A DNA stretch of 64,000 nucleotides, from the NCBI RefSeq assembly GCF_003664125.1, contig NZ_RCCP01000001.1, positions 1,240,001 to 1,304,000 on the forward strand. Direction: 5' to 3'. The translations under genes were made by a program, and so were the position numbers. The notes under the pieces are model-generated. The model searched no databases. It had not been told where the DNA came from and saw only the letters and a program-made list of their open reading frames with translations. Shown here piece after piece: positions 37,447-46,278 of the stretch. The stretch is from Planococcus citreus (GTDB lineage Bacteria; Bacillota; Bacilli; Bacillales_A; Planococcaceae). Position 1 is the stretch's first letter. Every line of letters begins with the position of its first letter.

Positions 37447-38724
37447 ATGGCGAAGTTCACAAAACCGGAAAAAAGCTGGGCGTTATATGATTGGGGCAGC
37501 TCCGCTTATTCCATTATCATCACGACCGCAGTATTTCCGCTTTTCTATAAAGCCGCCGCAACAGACGCCGGTGTGGAACTTGCGGATTCCACTGCTTATT
37601 TAAGCTACACAATCGCTATCTTCACGTTTATTTTGGCAATGCTCGGCCCATTACTCGGCACCATTGCCGATTACGAAGGAATGAAAAAGAAATTTTTCAC
37701 AGTGTTTTTCGTGCTTGGCACAGTTTCGACGGCGATGCTCGCTTTCGTCCCGGAAGGCCAGTGGCTCTGGCTCTTGATCTGTTATGTGTTCGCTGCGCTC
37801 GGTGCGACCGGCGCGAATTTGTTCTATGATGCTTTCATTGTCGACGTCACGACCGAAAAACGCATGAACCGCGTGTCTGCATTTGGCTACGGGCTTGGTT
37901 ATATCGGTTCGACCATTCCGTTTGCGCTCGCCATCCTCATCATCCTGCTCGCCCAAAATGAAGTCCTGCCGCTATCTGTTACAAATGCCAGCCGGCTTGC
38001 CTTTTTGATCACCGCTGCTTGGTGGATCCTGTTCTCGGTTCCGTTGTTCCGCCATGTAAAACAACAGCATTTCATCAAACGCGAAGCAAATCCCGTCGTC
38101 CAAAGCTTCCGACGGCTCAATAAAACGATCCGGGAAATCCGCCAGTACCGCGCCTTGTTCCTGTTCCTGATCGCGTACTTCTTCTATATCGACGGTGTTG
38201 GCACGATTATCTCGCTGTCCACCGCATACGGAACTGATCTCGGATTGAGTGCCACCAGCCTATTGATCGTCTTGTTCGCCACACAAGTAGTGGCCGCGCC
38301 TTTTGCGATTCTCTACGGCAAGCTCGCCGATCGCTTTACCGGAAAGAAAATGCTGTATGTCGGCATCTTTGTCTATATTATCGTCTGTGTCTATGCGGTC
38401 TTCATCGAAACGATTATGGATTTCTGGATTCTCGCGATGCTGGTCGCCACCAGCCAGGGCGGCATCCAAGCTTTGAGCCGCTCTTATTTCGGCAAGCTGG
38501 TGCCGAAGCAAAATGCCAATGAGTTTTTCGGCTTCTACAATATTTTCGGCAAATTTGCCGCAATTACGGGGCCTTTGCTTGTCGGGGTCACTTCCCAGAT
38601 TACCGGAAACTCCAGTTTAGGGGTTTTGAGTTTGGTCGTCCTCTTTATCATCGGCCTGGTCGTCCTCATCTTCGTTCCAGAGCCAGTGCCGCATGAGCCG
38701 GTCGATGAAGTCGCCGCTGAATAA
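37447..38724 (+). CDS. MFS transporter, UMF1/Atg22-like
   Basis: A 425-aa, roughly 12-helix membrane transporter. The opening KSWALYDWGSSAYSIIITTAVFPLFY and the block QGGIQALSRSYFGKLVPKQNANEFFGFYNIFGKFAAITGPLL are typical of the UMF1 family, related to the yeast vacuolar Atg22 amino-acid effluxer. The ribosome binding site AAGGAGG precedes ATG 37447. Substrate unknown. Single gene with a strong terminator behind it. Confidence 0.88.
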   Translation: MAKFTKPEKSWALYDWGSSAYSIIITTAVFPLFYKAAATDAGVELADSTAYLSYTIAIFTFILAMLGPLLGTIADYEGMKKKFFTVFFVLGTVSTAMLAFVPEGQWLWLLICYVFAALGATGANLFYDAFIVDVTTEKRMNRVSAFGYGLGYIGSTIPFALAILIILLAQNEVLPLSVTNASRLAFLITAAWWILFSVPLFRHVKQQHFIKREANPVVQSFRRLNKTIREIRQYRALFLFLIAYFFYIDGVGTIISLSTAYGTDLGLSATSLLIVLFATQVVAAPFAILYGKLADRFTGKKMLYVGIFVYIIVCVYAVFIETIMDFWILAMLVATSQGGIQALSRSYFGKLVPKQNANEFFGFYNIFGKFAAITGPLLVGVTSQITGNSSLGVLSLVVLFIIGLVVLIFVPEPVPHEPVDEVAAE

Positions 38725-38734
38725 AACAACACAC

Positions 38735-38767
38735 AAAAGGCCTCCCGCAGCTGCGGGAGGCCTTTAT
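38735..38767. terminator. Terminator of the UMF1 gene, shared with ykuS-ytxH
   Basis: A loopless-looking perfect palindrome (AAAGGCCTCCCGCAG and its complement) centred at 38750/38751, between a plus-strand stop at 38724 and a minus-strand stop at 38774. Confidence 0.9.
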
Positions 38768-38773
38768 TCATGA

Positions 38774-39532
38774 TTAATTATTCTTTTTCGCGTCAGTTGG
38801 CTCGACTTTAATCTCGCCATCCGAGTTCTTGCCGAGTGATGATTCGCCAAATTCCACGACATCTACGCCGCCGGCATCTTTCTCAGCTTTCTTGATTTCT
38901 TTTTCTACTTTCTTTTCAGCCTTATCGTGCTCTTTTTGGGCTTTTTCTTCTTTTTTCTCTTCTTTTTCTTCAGCTTTTTCTTGCTGCTTCGATTCTTTTT
39001 CAATCGCTTTTTCTTGTTTTTTCAATTCTTTTTCCTCCTTTTTCTCCTCTCTCTTTGTTTTCAATTCATCAGCTTTTTCTTTAGCTTGTTCAAGTGAACT
39101 GTTCACTTTTTCACTGGAATCGGAAGTCTTCGCTTTTACTTGTTCCTGTAGTTCCTTACCGCTCTTAGGCGCAAGCAAGAGTCCTGCTGCAGCGCCAATC
39201 AAAGCGCCTGTCACAGCGCCGGCTACGAAGCTTCCGCCGCCTCCGCCTGACTCAGAACCGTATTCCGGTGCCATTGGTGCAGGCGACTGGATTTTGCCTT
39301 GGCGCACGAGGCGCTCTTCGACTTCCTCTACGATTTCAAACAATGTGCGCCCTCTCGCTTCAACTAATGAAACGCTCATGTGGAAATCCGTCAAATCTTC
39401 CTGGTCACGGACAACCACTACGTCGTAATCGGGTGCATCTGTTTTCTTTTCAAGCATTTCTGCACGGTACCCTTTTTGTACCAATGCATCACGTACGGAT
39501 GTAAATGGATGTTCGACTGCAATTTTTACCAT
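38774..39532 (-). CDS. YkuS (UPF0180)-YtxH fusion with KE-rich coiled coil, general-stress type
   Basis: A 252-aa protein in three parts. Residues 1-75 resemble the YkuS/UPF0180 domain (VKIAVEHPFTSVRDALVQKGYRAEML...YDVVVVRDQEDL). Residues ~95-125 are a Gly-rich hydrophobic YtxH segment (GGGGGSFVAGAVTGALIGAAAGLLLAPKSGKELQEQ). Residues ~130-235 are an extremely Lys/Glu-rich coiled coil (KTKREEKKEEKELKKQEKAIEKE). YtxH proteins are general-stress proteins, and a good SigmaB-like promoter lies upstream. The ribosome binding site AAAAAAGGAGTGG is clear. Exact role unknown. Confidence 0.8.
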   Translation of the reverse strand: MVKIAVEHPFTSVRDALVQKGYRAEMLEKKTDAPDYDVVVVRDQEDLTDFHMSVSLVEARGRTLFEIVEEVEERLVRQGKIQSPAPMAPEYGSESGGGGGSFVAGAVTGALIGAAAGLLLAPKSGKELQEQVKAKTSDSSEKVNSSLEQAKEKADELKTKREEKKEEKELKKQEKAIEKESKQQEKAEEKEEKKEEKAQKEHDKAEKKVEKEIKKAEKDAGGVDVVEFGESSLGKNSDGEIKVEPTDAKKNN

Positions 39533-39573
39533 TCTGTGTCCACTCCTTTTTTGAAAACTCTATGTTAAGATGT

Positions 39574-39598
39574 TTTCCCCTAATCCACTGCTCTAAAC
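39574..39598 (-). promoter_or_regulatory. SigmaB-like promoter of the ykuS-ytxH gene
   Basis: Minus strand GTTTAG (39598-39593), 13-bp spacer, GGGAAA (39579-39574), about 42 bp before the start. Only one mismatch to GTTTAA and none to GGGWAW. Confidence 0.62.
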
Positions 39599-39684
39599 TT
39601 ATCCTTTGCAAACTCCTCCATTTTTTCAAATTTTCACGCTTTGATTAGCTTTGTGAATCCGCTTATTCATAATGAAGAATTTTA

Positions 39685-39801
39685 GCATCAAATAGGTAAT
39701 CGCCGCCCTGCTTCGCGATATTTAGTGAAACAATATACATTATTTTGAGCATCATATAGGTAATCGCTTCCCTGCATTGGGATAGATGGTGAAACTTTGT
39801 G
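39685..39801. repeat. Short imperfect direct repeat, 64-bp offset, no clear gene
   Basis: ATAGGTAATCGCCGCCCTGC (from 39692) recurs as ATAGGTAATCGCTTCCCTGC (from 39756), and TAGTGAAAC recurs as TGGTGAAAC. The string TCGCCGCCCTGCTT is also found in the 244-bp repeats at 10602 and 10846, so these may be one family. The 330-bp stretch between the SigmaB-like promoter and the ABC ATPase gene otherwise holds only a weak 50-65-codon minus-strand open frame without a good ribosome binding site. Confidence 0.55.
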
Positions 39802-39868
39802 AATGCGGTCAATTGAAACAGGTACAAGCATTGGCTTGTTATTCATTCTCATGCTGATCGATTGCATG

Positions 39869-39905
39869 TAAAAACCCCGGCCCGGCATTTGAGCCGATCG
39901 GGGCT
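39869..39905 (-). terminator. Terminator of the ABC ATPase gene
   Basis: Minus-strand hairpin GCCCCGATCGGC / GCCGGGCCGGGG followed by TTTTT, 8 bp past the stop at 39914. Confidence 0.85.
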
Positions 39906-39913
39906 AATGGATT

Positions 39914-41038
39914 TTATACGGTTACTTCTGCGCGTTCTACGGCTTTGATGCGTGTTCCGGTTTCTGCATCGAAGAAATGGACGTGCGCCATATCGAATGC
40001 GAGGGTTGCTTGATGCCCTGCTTCAATTGAAGTTGCCGCATCAACGCGGGCGATGAATTCCTGGTCTTCATAGACCGCATGGAGGATGGTCTCAGCGCCT
40101 GTCAGTTCGGATACGGTAATAGTCGCATCGAATTCACTAGCCGGAATTCCAGACAGGTCTTCGTTATTAACATGGATATGTTCCGGGCGGATGCCGAGAG
40201 TGATTGGCTTATTGTCATAGCCTTCTGCTTTCAACATATCCAATAGTTTTGAAGGAATCGCCATTTTTTTATTCCCTACAGCGAAAGTGCCGTCGATTAG
40301 CTGCCCTTCAAAGAAGTTCATCGCCGGTGAACCGATAAAGCCGCCGACAAAGCGATTTTCCGGGAAATCATAGACTTCTTTTGGCGTGCCTACTTGCTGG
40401 ATCAATCCGTCTTTCATGACAACAATACGGGAAGCCATCGTCATTGCTTCCGTTTGGTCATGGGTCACATAAATCGTCGTCGTTTTCAGGCGGTTATGCA
40501 ATTTGGAGATCTCAGCGCGCATCTGCACACGCAATTTCGCATCCAAGTTCGATAAGGGCTCATCCATCAAGAAAACTTTTGCATCGCGGACAATGGCGCG
40601 TCCGAGAGCCACACGCTGGCGCTGGCCTCCTGAGAGCGCTTTCGGTTTTCTGTTCAAGTATTCTTCCAAGCCGAGAATCGCTGCGGCTTCATCTACGCGT
40701 TGCTTGATTTCCGCCTTTTTGAACTTTCTTAGCTTTAAGCCGAACGCCATGTTTTCATAAACGGTCATATGTGGATATAAGGCGTAGTTTTGAAATACCA
40801 TGGCGATGTCGCGTTCTTTTGGCTCAACATCGTTCATGCGTTTTCCATCAATGAAGAATTCGCCTTCCGAGATTTCCTCCAAGCCCGCAATCATCCGCAA
40901 TGTTGTCGATTTCCCACACCCCGAAGGACCGACAAACACGATGAACTCTTCATCTTTTATATGTAAATTGAAATCGCTGACGGCCAGCGCCCCTTTATCA
41001 TACCTTTTGCCTAATTGCTCAATTTTAATTTCTGCCAT
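39914..41038 (-). CDS. Carbohydrate ABC transporter ATPase (MsmX/UgpC/MalK type)
   Basis: A 374-aa ATPase energising sugar importers. Start 41038 (MAEIKIEQLGKRY) follows GAGGAG; the longer frame is intergenic. Walker A is GPSGCGKST, the Q-loop is VFQNYALYPHMTVYEN, the signature LSGGQRQRVALGRAI, Walker B VFLMDEPLSNLD, and the His-loop VTHDQTEAM. The C-terminal TOBE-type domain (GIRPEHIHV...FDAETGTRIK) is that of MalK/MsmX. It is divergent from the binding-protein/permease operon starting at 41267. As in Bacillus, where MsmX serves several importers, it may also power other systems. Confidence 0.9.
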   Translation of the reverse strand: MAEIKIEQLGKRYDKGALAVSDFNLHIKDEEFIVFVGPSGCGKSTTLRMIAGLEEISEGEFFIDGKRMNDVEPKERDIAMVFQNYALYPHMTVYENMAFGLKLRKFKKAEIKQRVDEAAAILGLEEYLNRKPKALSGGQRQRVALGRAIVRDAKVFLMDEPLSNLDAKLRVQMRAEISKLHNRLKTTTIYVTHDQTEAMTMASRIVVMKDGLIQQVGTPKEVYDFPENRFVGGFIGSPAMNFFEGQLIDGTFAVGNKKMAIPSKLLDMLKAEGYDNKPITLGIRPEHIHVNNEDLSGIPASEFDATITVSELTGAETILHAVYEDQEFIARVDAATSIEAGHQATLAFDMAHVHFFDAETGTRIKAVERAEVTV

Positions 41039-41051
41039 TTCCCATTCTCCT

Positions 41052-41065
41052 CTAAAGCGTTTTCT
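41052..41065. promoter_or_regulatory. cre-like site at the sugar ABC ATPase promoter
   Basis: CTAAAGCGTTTTCT, matching the central AAAGCGNTTTC of CcpA sites but with imperfect ends. It lies 14 bp before the ATPase start and just upstream of the ribosome binding site, a position that would block transcription under glucose. Confidence 0.45.
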
Positions 41066-41104
41066 TTCATTATAGAGAATTCGCAGTAAATTACAAATAT
41101 ATAT

Positions 41105-41133
41105 TTGGCAACTTCTATACTCTACTGTATACT
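41105..41133 (+). promoter_or_regulatory. SigmaA promoter of the sugar ABC operon
   Basis: TTGGCA, 17-bp spacer, TATACT, about 134 bp before the lipoprotein start, leaving a leader of roughly 125 bp with no recognised riboswitch. Confidence 0.6.
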
Positions 41134-41266
41134 CGTTTCTAATGAAGCTGGAATATTCTGTACTACTAGAGACATGAATAGCGAGCTCCTTCACAATCTT
41201 ATCGACCATTTGCTTCGTGAAGCGAAATTTTTGGTTACTAAAGACAAAAAAAAGGAGAGGAAAATC

Positions 41267-42592
41267 ATGAAAAAACTCTACACAATACCTGCAGCCTTTT
41301 TGGCATCTTCCCTATTTCTTACGGGCTGCGCCGGTTTCCAGACCGGCAACAGCAACGATAGCTCCACGGAAAACGAAGACGGAAAAGTCGTGCTCGATTT
41401 CTGGACCTTCTGGGGCTCCGAAATTCGCCGTCCGGTCATTGAAAAAATCATCAGCGATTTTAACGAATCCCAAGATGAAATCGAAGTTCAGCACACATAT
41501 TTGCCATGGGGAGACATTTGGACTAAAGAACTCGCAGCGATTGCAGCTGGCGACCCACCTGATGTGGTCATCAATGATATTAACACGACCGCTCTACGCG
41601 GAGAACAGAACCAGGCGATGAACCTGGCTGAATTCTTGTCAGAAGACGATATCTCCGGGCAGTTCTATCCGGAGCTATGGGATGCGACACTTTACGAAGG
41701 CGATTCTTACGGAATACCGTTCAATACAGATACCCGTGTATTGTTCTACAATAAAGACGCATTTGAAGAAGCCGGACTAGATCCTGAACAGCCACCGACT
41801 ACCTGGACGGAGCTTGAAGAATATGCCGCGAAGCTCGACGTGAAAAACGGCGATGACTACGAACGCATCGGTTTTTATCCATTATGGGGCATTAATTACG
41901 ATGTCTGGATGCTGAATGCCAATGGCCACAACTTTATCAATGAAGAAAATGAAGTCTTGATCGACACCGAAACCAATCTTGAGACGCTCGAATGGCTGAA
42001 AGGCTGGAAAGATAAATATGGTGACGATGTCATCAATTCCTATAAAGCTCAAATTGACAGCCAGCAAGGCAATCCATTCTTCAACGGCAGCCTCGGCATG
42101 TACGTCAGCGCACCGACTTTTTACACGCAAATCCGCGATTATGCAGATGATTTGAACTTCGGCGTCGCGAAATTGCCAGAGATGGAACCAGGCAACGGCC
42201 ATACGAGCTGGGGCGGGGGATTTGTCGCCGAGATTCCGGCCGGCGCTGCCAATCCTGAAGCTTCTTATGAATTTATCAAGTACTTAACAGGTGCCGAAGC
42301 ACAAGAATATTGGGCAGTCCAGAACTTCGACAATGTTGCCAATATCGAAGCCGCTGAAAACGCGGCGCAATCGGATGAATTCACAGAAGATGGCACCATG
42401 GTCTATAGCATGGCAACTGAATACATGAGCGATACGCTCCTTACACCGGTACCCGTATCTGCCCCTGACTTCATGGGCAGCGTCAATCCGAAAATCGACG
42501 AAGTGTTCCTAGGTTCGAAAACGCCGAAACAAGCGCTTGAAGAAGCACAGGCCGATGTCGAATCGCTAGTCGAAAAAAATACAGGCGAGTAA
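41267..42592 (+). CDS. Sugar ABC transporter substrate-binding lipoprotein
   Basis: A 441-aa extracellular sugar-binding lipoprotein (family 1, MalE/UgpB-like). Start 41267 (MKKLYTIPAAF) has AAAGGAGAGG upstream. The lipobox LFLTGC places the lipidated Cys near residue 20, followed by an Asn/Ser/Asp-rich linker. Body features are VVLDFWTFWGSE, ELAAIAAGDPPDVVINDI, GIPFNTDTRVLFYNKDAFEEAGLDPEQPPTTWTELEEYA and a C-terminal ALEEAQADVESLVEK. It is first in an operon with two permeases. The sugar cannot be named from sequence. Confidence 0.9.
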   Translation: MKKLYTIPAAFLASSLFLTGCAGFQTGNSNDSSTENEDGKVVLDFWTFWGSEIRRPVIEKIISDFNESQDEIEVQHTYLPWGDIWTKELAAIAAGDPPDVVINDINTTALRGEQNQAMNLAEFLSEDDISGQFYPELWDATLYEGDSYGIPFNTDTRVLFYNKDAFEEAGLDPEQPPTTWTELEEYAAKLDVKNGDDYERIGFYPLWGINYDVWMLNANGHNFINEENEVLIDTETNLETLEWLKGWKDKYGDDVINSYKAQIDSQQGNPFFNGSLGMYVSAPTFYTQIRDYADDLNFGVAKLPEMEPGNGHTSWGGGFVAEIPAGAANPEASYEFIKYLTGAEAQEYWAVQNFDNVANIEAAENAAQSDEFTEDGTMVYSMATEYMSDTLLTPVPVSAPDFMGSVNPKIDEVFLGSKTPKQALEEAQADVESLVEKNTGE

Positions 42593-42604
42593 GGAGGGCT
42601 TCGT

Positions 42605-43519
42605 TTGGCTAAACCAAAGTCGACTATGCGGCGGAAAGAAACGATGTACGGCTATATTTTCGTTATGCCGTGGATTATCGGGTTTCTTGCATTTACGGCA
42701 GGGCCCCTGCTCTTTTCACTGTTCGCAAGTTTCACCAATTACAATATTACATCCCAGATGGACTTTGTCGGAGCCGAAAACTATCAAGGGCTCTTCACCG
42801 AAGACGGATTGTTTTGGACATCCCTTTGGAACACTTTGTACTACGTACTATTTTCCGTCCCACTGACAACGATGGGCGCGATTTTCCTGTCGGCACTCCT
42901 GAACCAGGACGTTCCGGGCATCCGCGTGTTTCGCACGCTCTACTATTTGCCTGCGGTGCTGTCGGGGGTCGGCGTTTATTTATTGTGGATGCAATTGCTC
43001 GATCCAGGCACGGGAATGATCAATTTGATACTCGGGTGGGTCGGCATCGACGGGCCCAACTGGCTATTCGATCCGGCCTGGACCAAGCCCTCCCTGATTT
43101 TCATGAAATTATGGAGTGTCGGCGGTGCGATGCTCTTATATCTCGCGAGCATGCAAGGCGTTTCCAAGACTTTGTATGAAGCGGCGGCAATCGATGGCGC
43201 CAATACGTTCCGCCAATTTTTTCACATCACCTTGCCGATGATCACACCGGTCATTTTCTTCGATGTGGTGACCAGCCTGATCGGCGGCTTCCAGATTTTC
43301 CAGGAAGCTTACGTCATGTCGAGCAACGGCGAAGGCGGCCCAGCAAACTCTTTATTGTTCTATAACCTATATATGTGGCGGCAGGCTTTCGAGAACTTTA
43401 ATATGGGCTATGCCATGGCCATGTCCTGGATCTTGTTCATCATCGTTTTCATCCTGACCATGATTAACCTGAAGCTGGCTCCACGCTGGGTGCATTATGA
43501 GGGAGGCGATAATCGATGA
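42605..43519 (+). CDS. Sugar ABC transporter permease (MalF/UgpA type)
   Basis: A 304-aa six-helix permease. The start is TTG at 42605, supported by AAGGAGG 7 bp upstream. RRKETMYGYIFVMPWIIGFLAFTAGPLLFSL is the usual first helix. The EAA loop is EAAAIDGANTFRQFFHITLPMITPV, which docks on the ATPase. The gene begins 12 bp after the binding-protein stop and overlaps the next permease as ATGA. Confidence 0.9.
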   Translation: MAKPKSTMRRKETMYGYIFVMPWIIGFLAFTAGPLLFSLFASFTNYNITSQMDFVGAENYQGLFTEDGLFWTSLWNTLYYVLFSVPLTTMGAIFLSALLNQDVPGIRVFRTLYYLPAVLSGVGVYLLWMQLLDPGTGMINLILGWVGIDGPNWLFDPAWTKPSLIFMKLWSVGGAMLLYLASMQGVSKTLYEAAAIDGANTFRQFFHITLPMITPVIFFDVVTSLIGGFQIFQEAYVMSSNGEGGPANSLLFYNLYMWRQAFENFNMGYAMAMSWILFIIVFILTMINLKLAPRWVHYEGGDNR

Positions 43520-44430
43520 CCTCCCGTCAAGAAGATACCCGTTATGTAGAGGAAGCAGGCACAACCAAAGACCTCCAAAACCCGAGCTATTTTCAACATC
43601 ACGGCAATCGAAAAAAAATGCTGAAACTCATCAATTTCGTTCTTCTTGCAGCGGGAAGCTTGATGATTTTATCACCCTTGTGGTGGATGTTATCGACTTC
43701 CCTGAAGACGATGGCGGAAGTCATGTCCTTCCCGCCCACTTTCTTTCCGGAATCCTGGAATTGGTCCAATTACATCCGGACGTGGGAAGCGGCTCCATTT
43801 ACGCAGTACACGATCAATACGCTCGTCATCACCACCTTGGTCGTAATCGGCAATGTCTTGTCAAACTCGTTCATCGCTTATGGCTTTGCGAAGATTCCAT
43901 TCAAAGGGCGCAATGTGCTGTTTGCGATTGTGCTGGCGACGATGATGATCCCGGGATTCGTTACCTTGATCCCGCAGTACGTCTTGTTCGCCAAGCTCGG
44001 CTGGGTGAACACCTATTATCCTTTGATCGTGCCGGCCTTTTTCGGCAGCGCGTTCAACATCTTCCTGTTGCGGCAATTTTATATGACGATTCCGAATGAA
44101 TTGATTGAAGCAGCGAAGATGGAAGGCGCCAGCCATTTTTATATCTGGCGCAAGATCGGCTTGCCGCTCACCAAGCCGGCAATCGCCACTGTGGCTATCT
44201 TTTCATTTAACGGTGCCTGGAACGACTTTCTTGGCCCGCTGCTCTATTTGAACGACGAGAACCTGTATACCTTGCAAATCGGCTTGCAGGTCTTTAAAGG
44301 GCAGCTCAATACCCAATGGAACTACCTGATGGCCGGCTCATTGCTCGTCTTGCTGCCAGTCATTATCATTTTCTTCTTTTTCCAGAAGTATTTTATCCAA
44401 GGCATCAATTTACAGTCTGGCGGGAAATAA
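43516..44430 (+). CDS. Sugar ABC transporter permease (MalG/UgpE type)
   Basis: A 304-aa permease, the second half of the membrane channel. A polar N-terminus of ~35 residues precedes the first helix (LINFVLLAAGSLMILSPLWWML). The EAA loop is EAAKMEGASHFYIWRKIGLPLTKPA. Six helices are predicted, ending FFFQKYFIQGINLQSGGK as usual in this subfamily. It is third in the operon, with a terminator 3 bp after its stop; no catabolic enzyme gene is in the operon. Confidence 0.9.
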   Translation: MTSRQEDTRYVEEAGTTKDLQNPSYFQHHGNRKKMLKLINFVLLAAGSLMILSPLWWMLSTSLKTMAEVMSFPPTFFPESWNWSNYIRTWEAAPFTQYTINTLVITTLVVIGNVLSNSFIAYGFAKIPFKGRNVLFAIVLATMMIPGFVTLIPQYVLFAKLGWVNTYYPLIVPAFFGSAFNIFLLRQFYMTIPNELIEAAKMEGASHFYIWRKIGLPLTKPAIATVAIFSFNGAWNDFLGPLLYLNDENLYTLQIGLQVFKGQLNTQWNYLMAGSLLVLLPVIIIFFFFQKYFIQGINLQSGGK

Positions 44431-44431
44431 T

Positions 44432-44465
44432 AAAAAGCTTGCAGCCACTGGTTGCAAGCTTTTTA
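44432..44465 (+). terminator. Terminator of the sugar ABC operon
   Basis: Hairpin AAAAAGCTTGCA(G)CC / GGTTGCAAGCTTTTT with a 3-base loop. Confidence 0.9.
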
Positions 44466-44479
44466 TCGTTGCGCCTAAA

Positions 44480-44511
44480 AACAAAAAGTCCCCGAAAAAT
44501 TCGGGAGCTTC
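44480..44511 (-). terminator. Terminator of rlmN
   Basis: Minus-strand hairpin AAGCTCCCGAA / TTCGGGGACTT followed by TTTTG, 16 bp after the rlmN stop. Confidence 0.8.
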
Positions 44512-44526
44512 CTGCCTATCGTGCTA

Positions 44527-45600
44527 TTAGACCGTTGCCGGTTTTTTCTCTTTTTTGATTTGCTTGCTGCGAAGCTGTCCGCAGGCAGCATCGATGTCTG
44601 CGCCTTGTTCGTGGCGGACACCGCAATTGATGCCTTTTTTCTTCAATGCATCATAGAATGCACTGATGGCTTCAGGCGTGCTTTGCTGGTATTGGTCGTG
44701 CTCATCAACCGAGTTGTAAGGAATCAAGTTGACGTAAGATAAGTGACGCTTGTTTTCAAGCAATTTCGCCAGCTTGTTCGCTTCTTCGACATGGTCGTTG
44801 ACGTCGCGCAGCATGATGTATTCGAACGTGATGCGGCGATTCGATTTTTCCAAATAATAATCGATGGAATCCATCAATTTTTCAACTGGATAAGCTTTGT
44901 TGATCTTCATGATGCGTGAACGTAATTCGTTCGTCGGAGCATGAATGGAGATCGCCAAGTTAACTTGCAAGCCTTCATCCGCATAATCGTAGATCTTCGG
45001 CACGATACCACTTGTGGAAACCGTGATGTGGCGCGCTCCGATTGCCAACCCTTTTTGAGAGTTCACAACGTGGAGGAAATCCATCAAGTTTGTGTAGTTA
45101 TCGAACGGTTCGCCGATACCCATAACGACAATGTGGCTGACGCGCTCTTCTTTTTGCTCCGCATCGAAATGTGCCTGTACTTGCATGATCTGCTCGACGA
45201 TTTCGCCAGCGTTCAAGTCACGGCTCTTCTTCAATAGGCCACTTGCGCAGAAACTGCAGCCGATGTTGCAGCCGACTTGTGTCGTTACACATACCGAGTT
45301 GCCGTATTTAAAGCGCATGAGAACTGTTTCGATCAAGTTGCCATCCTGCAAACGGAAAAGGAATTTGATTGTGCCATCAGACGATTCCTGCTTGACTGCC
45401 TGGTCCAATGTACGGATCGCAAAATTGTTTTCCAAAAGCTCGATGCAATCCTTCGATAAGTTCTTCATCTCCGAGAATTCAGTGACACGTTTAATATAAA
45501 GCCAATCCCACACTTGTTCCGCGCGGTATTTCTTTTGGCCATTTTCAACAAACCAATCTTTTAATTGTTCTATCGTCAATCCATAGATGGAATTTTTCAT
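44527..45600 (-). CDS. rlmN: 23S rRNA (adenine-2503-C2)-methyltransferase RlmN
   Basis: Radical-SAM rRNA (and tRNA) methyltransferase of 357 aa. [32 protein letters not shown] opens the protein. The 4Fe-4S cysteines are in [11 protein letters not shown] (CX3CX2C), followed by [45 protein letters not shown] and the C-terminal catalytic Cys region [18 protein letters not shown]. The methyl-carrying Cys and the resolving Cys both appear to be present. This fits RlmN rather than the resistance enzyme Cfr, given the chromosomal context and sequence. Single gene. Confidence 0.94.
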   Translation of the reverse strand: MKNSIYGLTIEQLKDWFVENGQKKYRAEQVWDWLYIKRVTEFSEMKNLSKDCIELLENNFAIRTLDQAVKQESSDGTIKFLFRLQDGNLIETVLMRFKYGNSVCVTTQVGCNIGCSFCASGLLKKSRDLNAGEIVEQIMQVQAHFDAEQKEERVSHIVVMGIGEPFDNYTNLMDFLHVVNSQKGLAIGARHITVSTSGIVPKIYDYADEGLQVNLAISIHAPTNELRSRIMKINKAYPVEKLMDSIDYYLEKSNRRITFEYIMLRDVNDHVEEANKLAKLLENKRHLSYVNLIPYNSVDEHDQYQQSTPEAISAFYDALKKKGINCGVRHEQGADIDAACGQLRSKQIKKEKKPATV

Positions 45601-45765
45601 ATTAGGACCCTCATTTCAGAATTTCACAATTGCTTATTATAATACTAAAAATCCAGTCTGGCAACAACTATTTTCGACTAATTCCTTTGGTACCTGCTCT
45701 ATTTCTGCATATTCCCGCTCCTAGAAGGGTACAGAATCAGTACAGCAAAAAGGAGGAGAATCATC

Positions 45766-46233
45766 ATGGCAGCAATTACGCATGTGGGGCTGGCGGTCCC
45801 CGATTTAGATAAGGCGATTACATGGTACCGAAAAGTATTCGATTTTCATATTTTAGCGGGGCCATTTGATTTTGATGCCGATACAGAAGGGCCAGGCTCC
45901 ATGACGAACGATCTGCAAGGGCCGGAAATCCGCAAGATGCGCAATGTCCACCTCATGTCTTCCGACGGCTTCGGCATCGAATTATTCGAATTTCAGGATC
46001 CTTCTTTTTCTGAAGAGCCGCCGCGGCGTGCAGGATTTTTCCATATTGCCTTGGTAGTCGATGACATCGTCGAAACGATTGAACGAATCGTCCAGCATGG
46101 CGGGCGTCAGCGCAGCAAAATGTGGAACATTAATAAAGGCAAACCGCATTACCTCGTCTATACCGAAGACCCGTTCGGCAATATTATCGAATTGTATTCA
46201 CGCAACACTTCAGAAATGTACGGCAATCGTTGA
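45766..46233 (+). CDS. VOC (glyoxalase/bleomycin-resistance fold) family protein
   Basis: A 155-aa vicinal-oxygen-chelate protein. THVGLAVPDLDKAITWYRKVFDFHIL contains the first metal-ligand His, GFGIELFEFQDPSF a Glu, GFFHIALVVDDI the second His, and YLVYTEDPFGNIIELYSRN the final Glu, so a metal site is intact. Possible activities include lactoylglutathione lyase-like, epimerase or dioxygenase reactions; none can be chosen. The ribosome binding site AAAGGAGGAG is strong. Monocistronic with its own terminator. Confidence 0.87.
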   Translation: MAAITHVGLAVPDLDKAITWYRKVFDFHILAGPFDFDADTEGPGSMTNDLQGPEIRKMRNVHLMSSDGFGIELFEFQDPSFSEEPPRRAGFFHIALVVDDIVETIERIVQHGGRQRSKMWNINKGKPHYLVYTEDPFGNIIELYSRNTSEMYGNR

Positions 46234-46239
46234 ACAGAA

Positions 46240-46274
46240 GAAACCGGACAGCCTATGCAGCTGTCCGGTTTTAT
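46240..46274. terminator. Terminator between VOC and CoA-transferase genes
   Basis: Hairpin AAACCGGACAGC / GCTGTCCGGTTT with loop CTATGCA, between converging genes. Confidence 0.9.
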
Positions 46275-46278
46275 TTGT

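Noticed and set aside
38829-39428. 199-codon open frame on the plus strand, Phe/Ser-rich
   Set aside because: It is the complement of the Lys/Glu-rich coiled coil of the YkuS-YtxH gene; repetitive AAG/GAA codons leave the opposite strand open. No ribosome binding site.
39688-39888. 66-codon minus-strand frame next to the ABC ATPase gene
   Set aside because: It begins inside the ATPase terminator hairpin, lacks a ribosome binding site, and its internal repeats are 64 bp apart and so out of frame with each other; left as a repeat region.
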